From Cyanobacteria bacterium UBA6984 (lineage in GTDB: Bacteria; Cyanobacteriota; Vampirovibrionia; Gastranaerophilales; Gastranaerophilaceae), in the NCBI GenBank assembly GCA_002450015.1, contig DJYG01000013.1, forward strand, positions 1 through 62,054: a DNA stretch of 62,054 nucleotides. The letters are read 5' to 3'. Each line of letters begins with the position of its first letter. Position 1 is the stretch's first letter. The notes beneath the pieces are model-generated. The model did not search any database, was not told the origin of the DNA, and saw only the letters and a list, made by a program, of their open reading frames with translations. Positions 53,577-61,590 of the stretch are shown here, piece after piece. Position numbers and translations under genes: made by a program.

Positions 53577-54476
53577 TTATTGAAATTTATTTTTTATATC
53601 TTCTCTTACCTCAGCCAGTGGACCGGAATTCGGCGTTACTAAATTATTATAATATTTTTTTGCATATACAAAAGGGAATTTAGGTATCCAACTTAATTTC
53701 ATAAATATAGAAACAGTTTCAGCTCCTTGAGAAAGCATTAAATCATCTATTGTTGCTTCATAAGCAGTAGAAATTGTTGAGAAAACCTTTAAAAGATAAT
53801 CTGCCGCAGTCACCACAGAATAACCTGTTCCAACACCTGTATTTATAAATATTTGAGTTACTTTAAAATCTTTATCATCAAATTTTACTTTTACAACATC
53901 ATCAGGTAACTTAATTGAATCTTCTTCTGTAATTTGTTCTATTTCATACCAATTACCTTGATATTTTATTCGTAGCGTTTTAGGATTGGGATTGTATATA
54001 AAATCATATTCATTGTCCAGAAGTTTTTTTCCTTTAGAATTATATACACCATATTTGTAATTTTTGCACGTTAAAAATCTCATTCCAAAAAGCGGTTCTA
54101 TTGATGAATATTCAGGTGGAATAATAACTTTCCCTGTTTCATCATATAAGCCATAATCTTTTTCATTACCGAGTTTTACCCATTTGTCAAAAAGCCTTTC
54201 TACATGGATGTATTTAGCTTTTATTAAAACATTACCGCGGCAGTCAATTAATCCGAATCTGTTATTCTTTTTTTGAATAATCCATGCGTTATTACCAAGT
54301 CTTATTAGCTTTTTATACTTTGCATATACAATAACTTTTTCCGACTTATCTTTCAGACCATATAAATTATTTAAAGAATATACAGTCATATTATCAGTTG
54401 TATAGTGCAATTCTTCATCAGCCATAACCGATTGCGCAAGTATAAATATTAATAATATGATTAATAATTTTTTCAT
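53577..54476 (-). CDS. Exported WG-repeat protein
   Basis: The 299-residue protein has a signal peptide (MKKLLIILLIFILAQSVMA|DE) and several WG-type repeats, NRFGLIDCRGNVLIKAKY, DYGLYDETGKVIIPPEY and YGVYNSKGKKLLDNEYDF. The end is a helical segment with no obvious motif. WG repeats usually mediate protein binding. There is no ribosome site; TAATAT is 6 nt before ATG. It diverges from the second AsmA-like gene. Confidence 0.85.
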   Translation of the reverse strand: MKKLLIILLIFILAQSVMADEELHYTTDNMTVYSLNNLYGLKDKSEKVIVYAKYKKLIRLGNNAWIIQKKNNRFGLIDCRGNVLIKAKYIHVERLFDKWVKLGNEKDYGLYDETGKVIIPPEYSSIEPLFGMRFLTCKNYKYGVYNSKGKKLLDNEYDFIYNPNPKTLRIKYQGNWYEIEQITEEDSIKLPDDVVKVKFDDKDFKVTQIFINTGVGTGYSVVTAADYLLKVFSTISTAYEATIDDLMLSQGAETVSIFMKLSWIPKFPFVYAKKYYNNLVTPNSGPLAEVREDIKNKFQ

Positions 54477-54528
54477 ATTCGTATATTATCATAAAATATG
54501 ATATAATTTTCAAGTTGGTAAATATACT

Positions 54529-57384
54529 ATGGTTAAAATGTCAAAATTATTTAAAATAGGATTAGTTATTTCATTTATAATTGGAATATTTGCAGCGCTG
54601 GTTATAACATTATATTTGTACGTATTACCTGAACTTGTAAAAAAATCTGAATTTCTTGAATTTATTCAAAAAACAGTTAAAGAGTCATGCGGAGCAGAAT
54701 TAATTATAGAAAAGCCTGTACTAAAAACCTCTTTAAAACTGCTAATTAACTTTAAATCAAATAATATAATGCTGACTAAAAATGGTGAAATTCTTTTAAA
54801 TATAGAAAATTTAGACTGCAATATATCATTAAAACAAATTCTTGCAAAAAAAATAATTCTGAACAAATTAGGCGCAGATGATGTCTATATTGATATAAAC
54901 CAATTACAAAAACTCACAACAAAAGAAGGAGAAGAATCTAAATCTTTCGACTACAAAATACGCTGGTTCAATTCAATTTTATACCTAAAAAAATGTATAA
55001 TCCTATATAGAACAAACGATGGAGTGCTTGTAAAACTTTTTGCAAAAGACTTGGAAATTACAAAACAAAAAAATCCAAAATATGTACATTTTTCTATATT
55101 GACAGATATTGAATTTGATAATCAACGTTTTAGATTATTATTCAAAGATTTTAATACAATATATTTCAAAGACAGAAAAATAAATATTAATAACTTTAAA
55201 TTTATAGTTGACCGCTCAATGGTAAAAGTTAACGGTTATATAGATGACAAAAACAGATTTAACCTTGATATAAGTTCAGATAAATTTAATGTAAAAAATG
55301 TTAAAAATATTTTAGATTCAAATCTTATAATTCCTAACGGAAAAGAAATTCTTGCTTGCTTTAAAGATTTAAGTGGAAATTTTGATTTTAACGTTAATAT
55401 TAAAAATGATAATTTAAGCGGAAAAATTAAAATTAATAATATAAAATCAAAACTTATTCCACTTACGAATATACCATTCACAATAACAAAAGGTAATATT
55501 GATATAAAAACAAATGATATAAAGTTATCTGAGATTGAAGGTTACTATGGAACAAGCGCATCAAACAAAATGCAAATGTTCGGACACGTAAAAAACTACA
55601 CAAAAACTGCCGATACAATGATAGCTCTAACCGGTGATGCAAAAAATGAACTTGCGAAATATATCTCAAAAGTAGCAGGCTGCAAATTTACACTAAAAGG
55701 AACTTCAAAATTTGCATTCAAAATTGATTACGACATAAGCGGAAAAGTTAGTGTCGGAGGCGGAGCAAAAATTCCAAAAGGGGCAGATTTGCTTATTGAG
55801 GATTCTACAATAAGTCCTTCAAAGTTTGATCGTGCTATTGGCATAAGATTAAATTTGTTAGGTAATGATTTAGATATTGAACATATAAATTATTATATAT
55901 CAGATGTAATTGCAGACAAAGGTAAGCCAATGACAAAACCGCTTGTAAAAGTGGCAAGCAAAGTTAATATCGCAACCGGATATTTAAAAGAACTTGAATT
56001 TGATATACCTGAGCCACTTCCTAGCGAATTTTTTAATGTTCTTGTAAACCAAAGAGTATTTAGAAACGGCACATTCAGCGGTCAGCTTAAATATATCAAT
56101 ACAAATCCAAAACATCCTTATATCAATAGCAACATAAAACTTGCAGATGTAAGAGTAGTTGGACAAAGCTTGTCAATAAAAAATGGAACAGCAAAAACAA
56201 AACATGATGATTTAGTTCATTTAAATGCTGACGGTCGCTTTAGACGTACAAATTACAAATTTGACTGCGATATTCAAAATAAAATGCTATTCCCGATAAT
56301 AGTGAAAAATATAGATATTAATCTTGATGAACTTGATGTTGAAAAGGTTTTACAATCTTTTGCACCTCGTCCTCAATTAACAGAAGAACAAAGAAAACAA
56401 CTTCGACAAAGAATGCTTGAACATCAAGCTAAACTGGCAAAAAGTGATGTTCCTTTAAAATATTTTGAAGTAGAACAAAAGTCTGCAACACAAGCAACAA
56501 CAAACGATGAAGATAAACAAATTGTTTTTCAACCTGATTTGATAGCAATTAAAAGTTGTAACTTTAACGTTGATAAAGGAAAATATAAACAAATTAACTT
56601 TAGTGATTTGCACGCTAACTTAACTCTTACTGAAAAAGGTATTTTAGAGATAAAATCTAATAAATTCAATTTTGCAGACGGAATTTCAACACTAAAAGTA
56701 TATTGCGATATGGCAAAACAAAATTACAGTGTAAGACTTGGAGCAAAAGAAGTTAATTCTGATACAATAGCATCATCAATATTAAATCTTCCTAGAGAAA
56801 TTTCAGGGAAAGCCAGTGCTTTACTTGAATTCTATACAGATAAAAATATGAAATTAAATGGTCGAATTCAATTTGAAATAAATAACGGATCTATTACAAA
56901 ATTAGGCTTTGTTCAATATATATTAAATATGGCGGCTATTTTCAGAAATCCTGTTGCAATGATTAGTCCATCAACATTATTTGACCTTGTAAACGTTCCT
57001 GAAGGAACATTCAAAAAAATATCAGGTGATTTAAGAATTAGGGATAGTATCATTGACAGAATGATGATAAAATCATCTTCACCTCAATTAAGTGCATTTA
57101 TTGTAGGTCAAATTAACCTTATGAACTTTGATTCGTCATTAAGAATTTATACGAAATTTAGTAATAAAAACAAGGGTATAATGGGCTTTTTAAGAGGTTT
57201 ATCTCTTAATTCTTTGGCAAAAAGAACAAAAGTTACAACAGAAGAAGTTAGCTACTATGCACCTGAGTTATCAATGCTTCCAAAACTTGAAACAGGTGAA
57301 GAAAACGCACAAGTCTTTTTAACAAAGGTTGACGGTGATGTACAAACAACAAACTTTATTTCAGCATTGAAAAAAATAAAATAG
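54529..57384 (+). CDS. AsmA/DUF3971-like large envelope protein (second copy)
   Basis: The 951-residue protein has an N-terminal anchor (about residues 8-34) and a long beta-rich periplasmic part. Motifs near the end, LEFYTDKNMKLNGRIQFEIN, GSITKLGFVQYILNMAAIF and RDSIIDRMMIKSSSPQLSAF, are of the AsmA/YhdP kind. It is a distant relative of the protein at 769-4467. Either ATG (54529 or 54538) could start it; neither has a good ribosome site. A phospholipid-transport or envelope-stability role is inferred from the family. Confidence 0.75.
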   Translation: MVKMSKLFKIGLVISFIIGIFAALVITLYLYVLPELVKKSEFLEFIQKTVKESCGAELIIEKPVLKTSLKLLINFKSNNIMLTKNGEILLNIENLDCNISLKQILAKKIILNKLGADDVYIDINQLQKLTTKEGEESKSFDYKIRWFNSILYLKKCIILYRTNDGVLVKLFAKDLEITKQKNPKYVHFSILTDIEFDNQRFRLLFKDFNTIYFKDRKININNFKFIVDRSMVKVNGYIDDKNRFNLDISSDKFNVKNVKNILDSNLIIPNGKEILACFKDLSGNFDFNVNIKNDNLSGKIKINNIKSKLIPLTNIPFTITKGNIDIKTNDIKLSEIEGYYGTSASNKMQMFGHVKNYTKTADTMIALTGDAKNELAKYISKVAGCKFTLKGTSKFAFKIDYDISGKVSVGGGAKIPKGADLLIEDSTISPSKFDRAIGIRLNLLGNDLDIEHINYYISDVIADKGKPMTKPLVKVASKVNIATGYLKELEFDIPEPLPSEFFNVLVNQRVFRNGTFSGQLKYINTNPKHPYINSNIKLADVRVVGQSLSIKNGTAKTKHDDLVHLNADGRFRRTNYKFDCDIQNKMLFPIIVKNIDINLDELDVEKVLQSFAPRPQLTEEQRKQLRQRMLEHQAKLAKSDVPLKYFEVEQKSATQATTNDEDKQIVFQPDLIAIKSCNFNVDKGKYKQINFSDLHANLTLTEKGILEIKSNKFNFADGISTLKVYCDMAKQNYSVRLGAKEVNSDTIASSILNLPREISGKASALLEFYTDKNMKLNGRIQFEINNGSITKLGFVQYILNMAAIFRNPVAMISPSTLFDLVNVPEGTFKKISGDLRIRDSIIDRMMIKSSSPQLSAFIVGQINLMNFDSSLRIYTKFSNKNKGIMGFLRGLSLNSLAKRTKVTTEEVSYYAPELSMLPKLETGEENAQVFLTKVDGDVQTTNFISALKKIK

Positions 57385-57397
57385 GATTATAACGTGT

Positions 57398-57499
57398 TTG
57401 AAAAAAAGTCATATAAAAGAAAAATCAAATGATGTAGGTAAAAATTTTAATGATAATATTGAATTTCTTTTTATTGACGGATTTCACGTATATGAATAA
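57398..57499 (+). pseudogene. Possible methyltransferase remnant
   Basis: A short open frame (open from 57380, TTG at 57398, stop 57497-57499) ends FNDNIEFLFIDGFHVYE. The FLFIDGxHxYE block is a hallmark of Methyltransf_24-type methyltransferases (FIDGDHSYE), but the sequence before and after is missing. It has no start or ribosome site of note. I read it as a decayed fragment; chance similarity is possible because it is only 33 codons. Confidence 0.35.
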
Positions 57500-57601
57500 C
57501 ATTACTAATAAAAAAATTAACAAATAATATTGAAACGAATAAAATACAATTAGTAAAATAATTTTCGTATTATAATGTAAATAGAAAAAGGAGGAAGAAA
57601 A

Positions 57602-57799
57602 ATGTATCAATTATTTATAGAAAAAGAAACATCATTTGCACCCGATTTAGAGGGCGAATACAACGAAATTGACGATGCAAGAGCAGCAGCAAAAAAGGCA
57701 AAAGAAGAAGACCCAACAATTTATTACGAAATAAAAGAAACTGACGGACACGTAAATAATTATGGTGAATTAATTGCAACAGTCGTAGAAAGAGGTTAA
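57602..57799 (+). CDS. Small acidic protein of unknown function
   Basis: The 65-residue protein is acidic, with helix-prone DDARAAAKKAKEEDP and a C-terminal strand (GELIATVVERG). AAAAAGGAGG lies before ATG, a strong site. It ends 2 bp before the SIMPL gene and is probably co-transcribed. I do not know a family. Confidence 0.75.
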   Translation: MYQLFIEKETSFAPDLEGEYNEIDDARAAAKKAKEEDPTIYYEIKETDGHVNNYGELIATVVERG

Positions 57800-57801
57800 A
57801 A

Positions 57802-58530
57802 ATGTACGAAAAATTTAAAGATTTTCAACTTGCTATATTGGGTGTATGTCTTGCAATAGGCTTAATTTTTGCAGCACTAATTTCAACAACAAATTTATCA
57901 AAAGATAGTATTTCCGTAACAGGTTCAGCTTATGAAGTTGTTAAATCGGATTCTGCCAATTGGACATTTTCTATAAAATCAAGGGAATCTACAAAATTAC
58001 AAGCATACAAAAAAATAAAAGAACAACTTCCGGTTGTAGAAAAATATCTCTTATCTAAAGGTTTTACAAAAGATCAAATTGAAATAAAACTTGCAAACAG
58101 TTATGAAACATATAAAACAAATCTAAACGGTTCAGTTTCAAGCTTAATTGATTATTATACATACGAACAACCTATTAAGATTTCTTCAAAAGACGTAGAA
58201 AAAATTAAAGAAATTGCAACTTCATACCAAGAATTAACCGAAAAAGGAGTAGATATATCAAGTTTTGAAGAACCACAATATCATTACTCAAAACTTGCGG
58301 ATTTAAAAGTAAAATTACTTCAACAGGCAACGACAGATGCAAGAAACAGAGCAAAATCAATGTTAAAATCAAATCATAACAGACTTGGAAAAATTCGCTC
58401 TGCAAGAATGGGAGTATTCCAAATTACACCTGTTGATTCAAATGACGTAAGTGATTCGGGTTACAATGACCTTTCTTCAATCGAAAAGAAAGTAACCGCG
58501 GTTGCAAACGTTACTTTTGCAATAAAATAA
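57802..58530 (+). CDS. SIMPL (DUF541) domain protein
   Basis: The 242-residue protein has an N-terminal membrane segment (about residues 9-28) followed by the SIMPL fold (ISVTGSAYEVVKSDSANWTF, LLSKGFTKDQIEIK, and KAQAxxxAxxxA-like TTDARNRAKSMLKSN), typical of periplasmic or outer-membrane DUF541 proteins of unknown biochemical role. A strong terminator follows. Confidence 0.88.
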   Translation: MYEKFKDFQLAILGVCLAIGLIFAALISTTNLSKDSISVTGSAYEVVKSDSANWTFSIKSRESTKLQAYKKIKEQLPVVEKYLLSKGFTKDQIEIKLANSYETYKTNLNGSVSSLIDYYTYEQPIKISSKDVEKIKEIATSYQELTEKGVDISSFEEPQYHYSKLADLKVKLLQQATTDARNRAKSMLKSNHNRLGKIRSARMGVFQITPVDSNDVSDSGYNDLSSIEKKVTAVANVTFAIK

Positions 58531-58545
58531 AAATTTAATAAACAG

Positions 58546-58585
58546 AATAAGACGTGGTCGCAAATTGCGACCACGTCTTATTTTT
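58546..58585 (+). terminator. Intrinsic terminator after the SIMPL gene
   Basis: A 16-bp stem AATAAGACGTGGTCGC with its complement encloses AAATT and ends in a T run. It is the strongest terminator in the window and may serve the convergent amidase gene as well. Confidence 0.9.
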
Positions 58586-58678
58586 AATGTTTTAGATTTG
58601 ACATATTATTTATAATAAATTAAAACATAAATCTCTTTTTTCATTTTTTCTTCGCGGTAAAAGAAATATTTGAAAACC

Positions 58679-60091
58679 CTAACTTATTTTTTCAAATTTG
58701 ATTTTATGCTTATGACGACTTATGCGTGTTCTATTTTGCCAAACATAATCTTTTATACCATCAGCAACTGCTTGTGCATATTGCTTTCTAAAACTATCAT
58801 TCATTAAAAGTTCGTTATCATCAGGATTAATAACATAAGCTGTTTCTATAAGAACACTTACGGCTGATGTATTCCTTACAACAGCAAAACTTGCCTGTCT
58901 AACACCCTCGATATTCAAGTTCATTGAACGACCTACGGAATTTAAAATTGCCTCTGTCAATGGTCTTGCTTCGTCATAATAATAATATGCGCTAGAGCCT
59001 CTGTATTTCTGAGGATTTTTGCTATCTGGAAGCGAATTTGCATGAATACTAACAAAAATCTGTGCGTCTTTTTCGTTTGTATATTTAACTCTGTCATTCA
59101 AAGATACAAATTTGTCATAATTTCTTGTCATATAAACATTTGCACCCATTTTTTTTAAATCTTGTTCTAAATATTTTGAAATTGAAAGATTGTAATCTTT
59201 TTCATAATTTCTACAACATCCAACAGCTCCAAGTTCTCTACCACCGTGTCCGGCATCTACTACAATTTTTATATTTCTTAGCGGGAATTTTTTTGCTCGT
59301 CTTAAATTAGGTTCTTTCTTAATTTTTAAAACCAATGTGTCACCGTGATATTCTAAACTGTAACCCATTAACCGTTGATTTAATGTTACTTTAAAAACTG
59401 CTGTATTATCACAATTTGCTCCGACATTAAATATTTTTAATGTCATAATATCACCACCTTCAGCAATAGAATATGGTGTTCTTTTTGATAACGCAAATTC
59501 ATAGATATAATCTGTTTCAGTTTCTCTTTCACGATAGTCAAACAAGAAGGCTTTTTCATAAGGTTCAGCTTTCATTTTCACATCAGACTTAGCAATCCAT
59601 GCTTGTTGTGTAGGTGACAGTTCAACTTTATACATATTACCGAGTTCACCTATTGTTTTCAGCTGCATACCTTTTTGAAAATGAGAAATTCTATTAATAC
59701 CTTCCTGAACTGCTGTTGCCCTTAATGGCGCACCTGCTCTGGAAACTTCAACTGTCATAGGTACATTATACTTACAAAAAACAGCCGGTTTATAATTACT
59801 GCCTAAAAGCGGGCGCTCTATCACATAATTTTTTGTTTCTCTATCTGATACCAAAACAAATTCATTTCTACCGGGGTTAAGCTTTACAGATTGAGCAAAA
59901 GCTCCTGTCCTGTGAACTGGAATTTCTTCATTATTTAGAAATAATTTTTCACCAATCCCTACCATACCAACAAAAAAGGTTGTAGGAGAATTAATTTTTG
60001 CATAAGCAGATGTCGGATAAACTACATCAAGAGCAAAAACTGTATTGGCAAATAAAATCAAGCTTAAAACTGTAAATAAAATTTTCTTCAT
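58679..60091 (-). CDS. N-acetylmuramoyl-L-alanine amidase (Amidase_3)
   Basis: The 470-residue protein has a signal peptide (MKKILFTVLSLILFANTVFA), beta-rich N-terminal regions (an SH3-like piece GNMYKVELSPTQQAWIAKSD) and a zinc amidase domain with IVVDAGHGGRELGAVG, VSIHANSLPD and the catalytic Glu in SVLIETAYVINPDDNELL. It cleaves peptide stems from peptidoglycan. I start at ATG 60091, 6 nt after a minus-strand TATAAT, so it appears leaderless; an in-frame start at 60178 would run through the divergent gene's ribosome site. Confidence 0.93.
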   Translation of the reverse strand: MKKILFTVLSLILFANTVFALDVVYPTSAYAKINSPTTFFVGMVGIGEKLFLNNEEIPVHRTGAFAQSVKLNPGRNEFVLVSDRETKNYVIERPLLGSNYKPAVFCKYNVPMTVEVSRAGAPLRATAVQEGINRISHFQKGMQLKTIGELGNMYKVELSPTQQAWIAKSDVKMKAEPYEKAFLFDYRERETETDYIYEFALSKRTPYSIAEGGDIMTLKIFNVGANCDNTAVFKVTLNQRLMGYSLEYHGDTLVLKIKKEPNLRRAKKFPLRNIKIVVDAGHGGRELGAVGCCRNYEKDYNLSISKYLEQDLKKMGANVYMTRNYDKFVSLNDRVKYTNEKDAQIFVSIHANSLPDSKNPQKYRGSSAYYYYDEARPLTEAILNSVGRSMNLNIEGVRQASFAVVRNTSAVSVLIETAYVINPDDNELLMNDSFRKQYAQAVADGIKDYVWQNRTRISRHKHKIKFEKIS

Positions 60092-60097
60092 GTTATG

Positions 60098-60103
60098 ATT
60101 ATA
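60098..60103 (-). promoter_or_regulatory. -10 box 6 nt before the amidase start codon
   Basis: On the minus strand TATAAT, then CATAAC and ATG. No ribosome site precedes the gene. The divergent HAD gene, in contrast, has AAAGGA. Confidence 0.6.
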
Positions 60104-60131
60104 GTAAATTACGATATAAAGGAAATCCACT

Positions 60132-60830
60132 ATGCAGCCTACTTTAATCTTTGATATGGACGGTGTACTTGTTGACACAAGAAATTCTTATTGCAAATTA
60201 CTGGTTGATTGCTATAATCACTTTTCAGGAGATACAATATCTTATGAAAAAGATGTTATACCAATTAAACAATCAGGCGGTTATAACAACGATTGGGATA
60301 TTTTAGCACTATTATTTAAACGTGGAGGATTTAATGTTGAATACAAGGCTATTCAGGATTTTTATTTCACAAGATATTGCAATGAAAATTTTGAAGGTTA
60401 CATAAACATAGAAGAACCCATTTTAAGCAAAGAATATATTGAAGACTTAGCAAACAATTATAATTTGACAATATTTACAGGTCGATACGAATATGAGGCA
60501 AAACATACATTAAAAAGATTTGGTATTATTGACAATTTTACACAAATTATAGGGTTTGATTCTGTTGGAGAAGGTCATCAAAAGCCTGATCCAAAAGGTG
60601 CAAATATAATAAAATCAAATGTAACAAGTGAAAGAATTTATTACATGGGTGACACCGTTGATGATATGCACGCAGCAAAAGCCGCAGGTGTAATTGGTAT
60701 AGGCTGTCTTCCTCCGCAAGACAAATCTCAAGCACTAATTGACCGTTTAAAAGCAGAAGGCGCTTATGCAGTACTTAACTCAACAGTCGAATTAAAAGAA
60801 TTTTTAGAAAAAGACTTATTAAAAGTTTAA
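60132..60830 (+). CDS. HAD-superfamily phosphatase
   Basis: The 232-residue protein has motif 1 IFDMDGVLVDT, motif 2 TIFTGRYEYE, a Lys in GHQKPDPKG (motif 3) and YYMGDTVDDMHAAKAAG (motif 4), and a helical cap. It resembles the phosphatase-type HAD group related to imidazoleglycerol-phosphate dehydratase partners. The substrate is unknown. Confidence 0.85.
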   Translation: MQPTLIFDMDGVLVDTRNSYCKLLVDCYNHFSGDTISYEKDVIPIKQSGGYNNDWDILALLFKRGGFNVEYKAIQDFYFTRYCNENFEGYINIEEPILSKEYIEDLANNYNLTIFTGRYEYEAKHTLKRFGIIDNFTQIIGFDSVGEGHQKPDPKGANIIKSNVTSERIYYMGDTVDDMHAAKAAGVIGIGCLPPQDKSQALIDRLKAEGAYAVLNSTVELKEFLEKDLLKV

Positions 60831-60858
60831 TAAATACAATATTATACAAAATGACCTC

Positions 60859-60886
60859 TTGCAAATAAATTTTTATATAGTAGAAT
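60859..60886 (+). promoter_or_regulatory. Promoter of rpmI-rplT
   Basis: TTGCAA (60859-60864), a 16-bp spacer, TAGAAT (60881-60886). It gives a leader of about 64 nt ahead of the L35 start codon, with a ribosome site. Confidence 0.65.
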
Positions 60887-60910
60887 TTTTATACACATAA
60901 GACGTAAGTT

Positions 60911-60937
60911 ATGGCGTTGGTATGCCATGCTTAACGC
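60911..60937 (+). promoter_or_regulatory. Candidate structured leader of rpmI-rplT
   Basis: Two pairings compete: ATGGC (60911-60915) with GCCAT (60924-60928), and GCGTT (60914... read as GCGTT) with AACGC (60933-60937). They overlap by two bases at 60914-60915 so they would exclude each other or form a pseudoknot, just before AAAGGAG. Ribosomal protein L20 autoregulates such leaders in other bacteria. This is unproven here. Confidence 0.35.
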
Positions 60938-60956
60938 AAAGAAAAGGAGAAATAAA

Positions 60957-61166
60957 ATGCCAAAAATGAAAACACACAAATCCGGTGCAAAACGTTACAA
61001 AGTAACAGGCACTGGTAAAATTACCCGCAGAAAAGCCGGTATTGGTCACTTACTTGCAAACAAATCTGCAAGCAGAAAAAGAAAACTGTTCAAAACAACA
61101 GAAATAGCTGCTTCACAAGTAGATTTAGTTTCAAAAGAATTACCGTACAAAAAGTATTCAAGATAG
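60957..61166 (+). CDS. rpmI: Ribosomal protein L35
   Basis: The 69-residue protein starts MPKMKTHKSGAKRYKVTGTG and has HLLANKSASRKRKL, the L35 signature. The ATG at 60957 follows AAAAGGAG; an in-frame ATG at 60927 lies in the leader and is rejected. infC, usually upstream, is absent here. Confidence 0.97.
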   Translation: MPKMKTHKSGAKRYKVTGTGKITRRKAGIGHLLANKSASRKRKLFKTTEIAASQVDLVSKELPYKKYSR

Positions 61167-61179
61167 GAGTGAGTGAACA

Positions 61180-61530
61180 ATGAGAGTAAAACGTGGTAAT
61201 GTATGTCGCAACAGACATAAAAAAATCTTAAAATTAGCTAAAGGTTTCAAAGGTGCAAGAAGCAGAATATTTAAAGTTGCTAACATTGCAGTTATGAAAG
61301 CTTTAAAATATGCTTACAGAGATAGAAAAGCTACAAAACGCAACATGAGAAGATTATGGATTATCAGAATTAACGCAGCTGTTAGAGAAAACGGCATGAG
61401 CTATTCAAGATTCATAAATGCTTGCAAAAAAGCTAACATCGTTGTAAACAGAAAAATGCTTGCAGACTTGGCTGTAAATGATAAAGAAGCATTCCAAGTA
61501 GTATTGGAAACTGCAAAAGCAGCTGTTTAA
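61180..61530 (+). CDS. rplT: Ribosomal protein L20
   Basis: The 116-residue protein starts MRVKRGNVCRNRHKKILKLA and has GARSRIFKVANIAVMKALKY and RRLWIIRINAAVRENGMSYS, the L20 signature. It is an early 50S assembly protein and a translational repressor of its operon in several bacteria. GGAG precedes ATG, and it is 13 bp after rpmI. Confidence 0.97.
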   Translation: MRVKRGNVCRNRHKKILKLAKGFKGARSRIFKVANIAVMKALKYAYRDRKATKRNMRRLWIIRINAAVRENGMSYSRFINACKKANIVVNRKMLADLAVNDKEAFQVVLETAKAAV

Positions 61531-61550
61531 TAAGCATAATTTTTTTTAAA

Positions 61551-61590
61551 ACACAAAAGCCCGATTACTTCGTAATCGGGCTTTTGTGTT
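61551..61590 (+). terminator. Intrinsic terminator of rpmI-rplT
   Basis: An 18-bp stem ACACAAAAGCCCGATTAC with its complement and a TTC loop lies 20 bp after the L20 stop. It ends TTTTGTGTTA rather than a clean T run. Confidence 0.85.
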
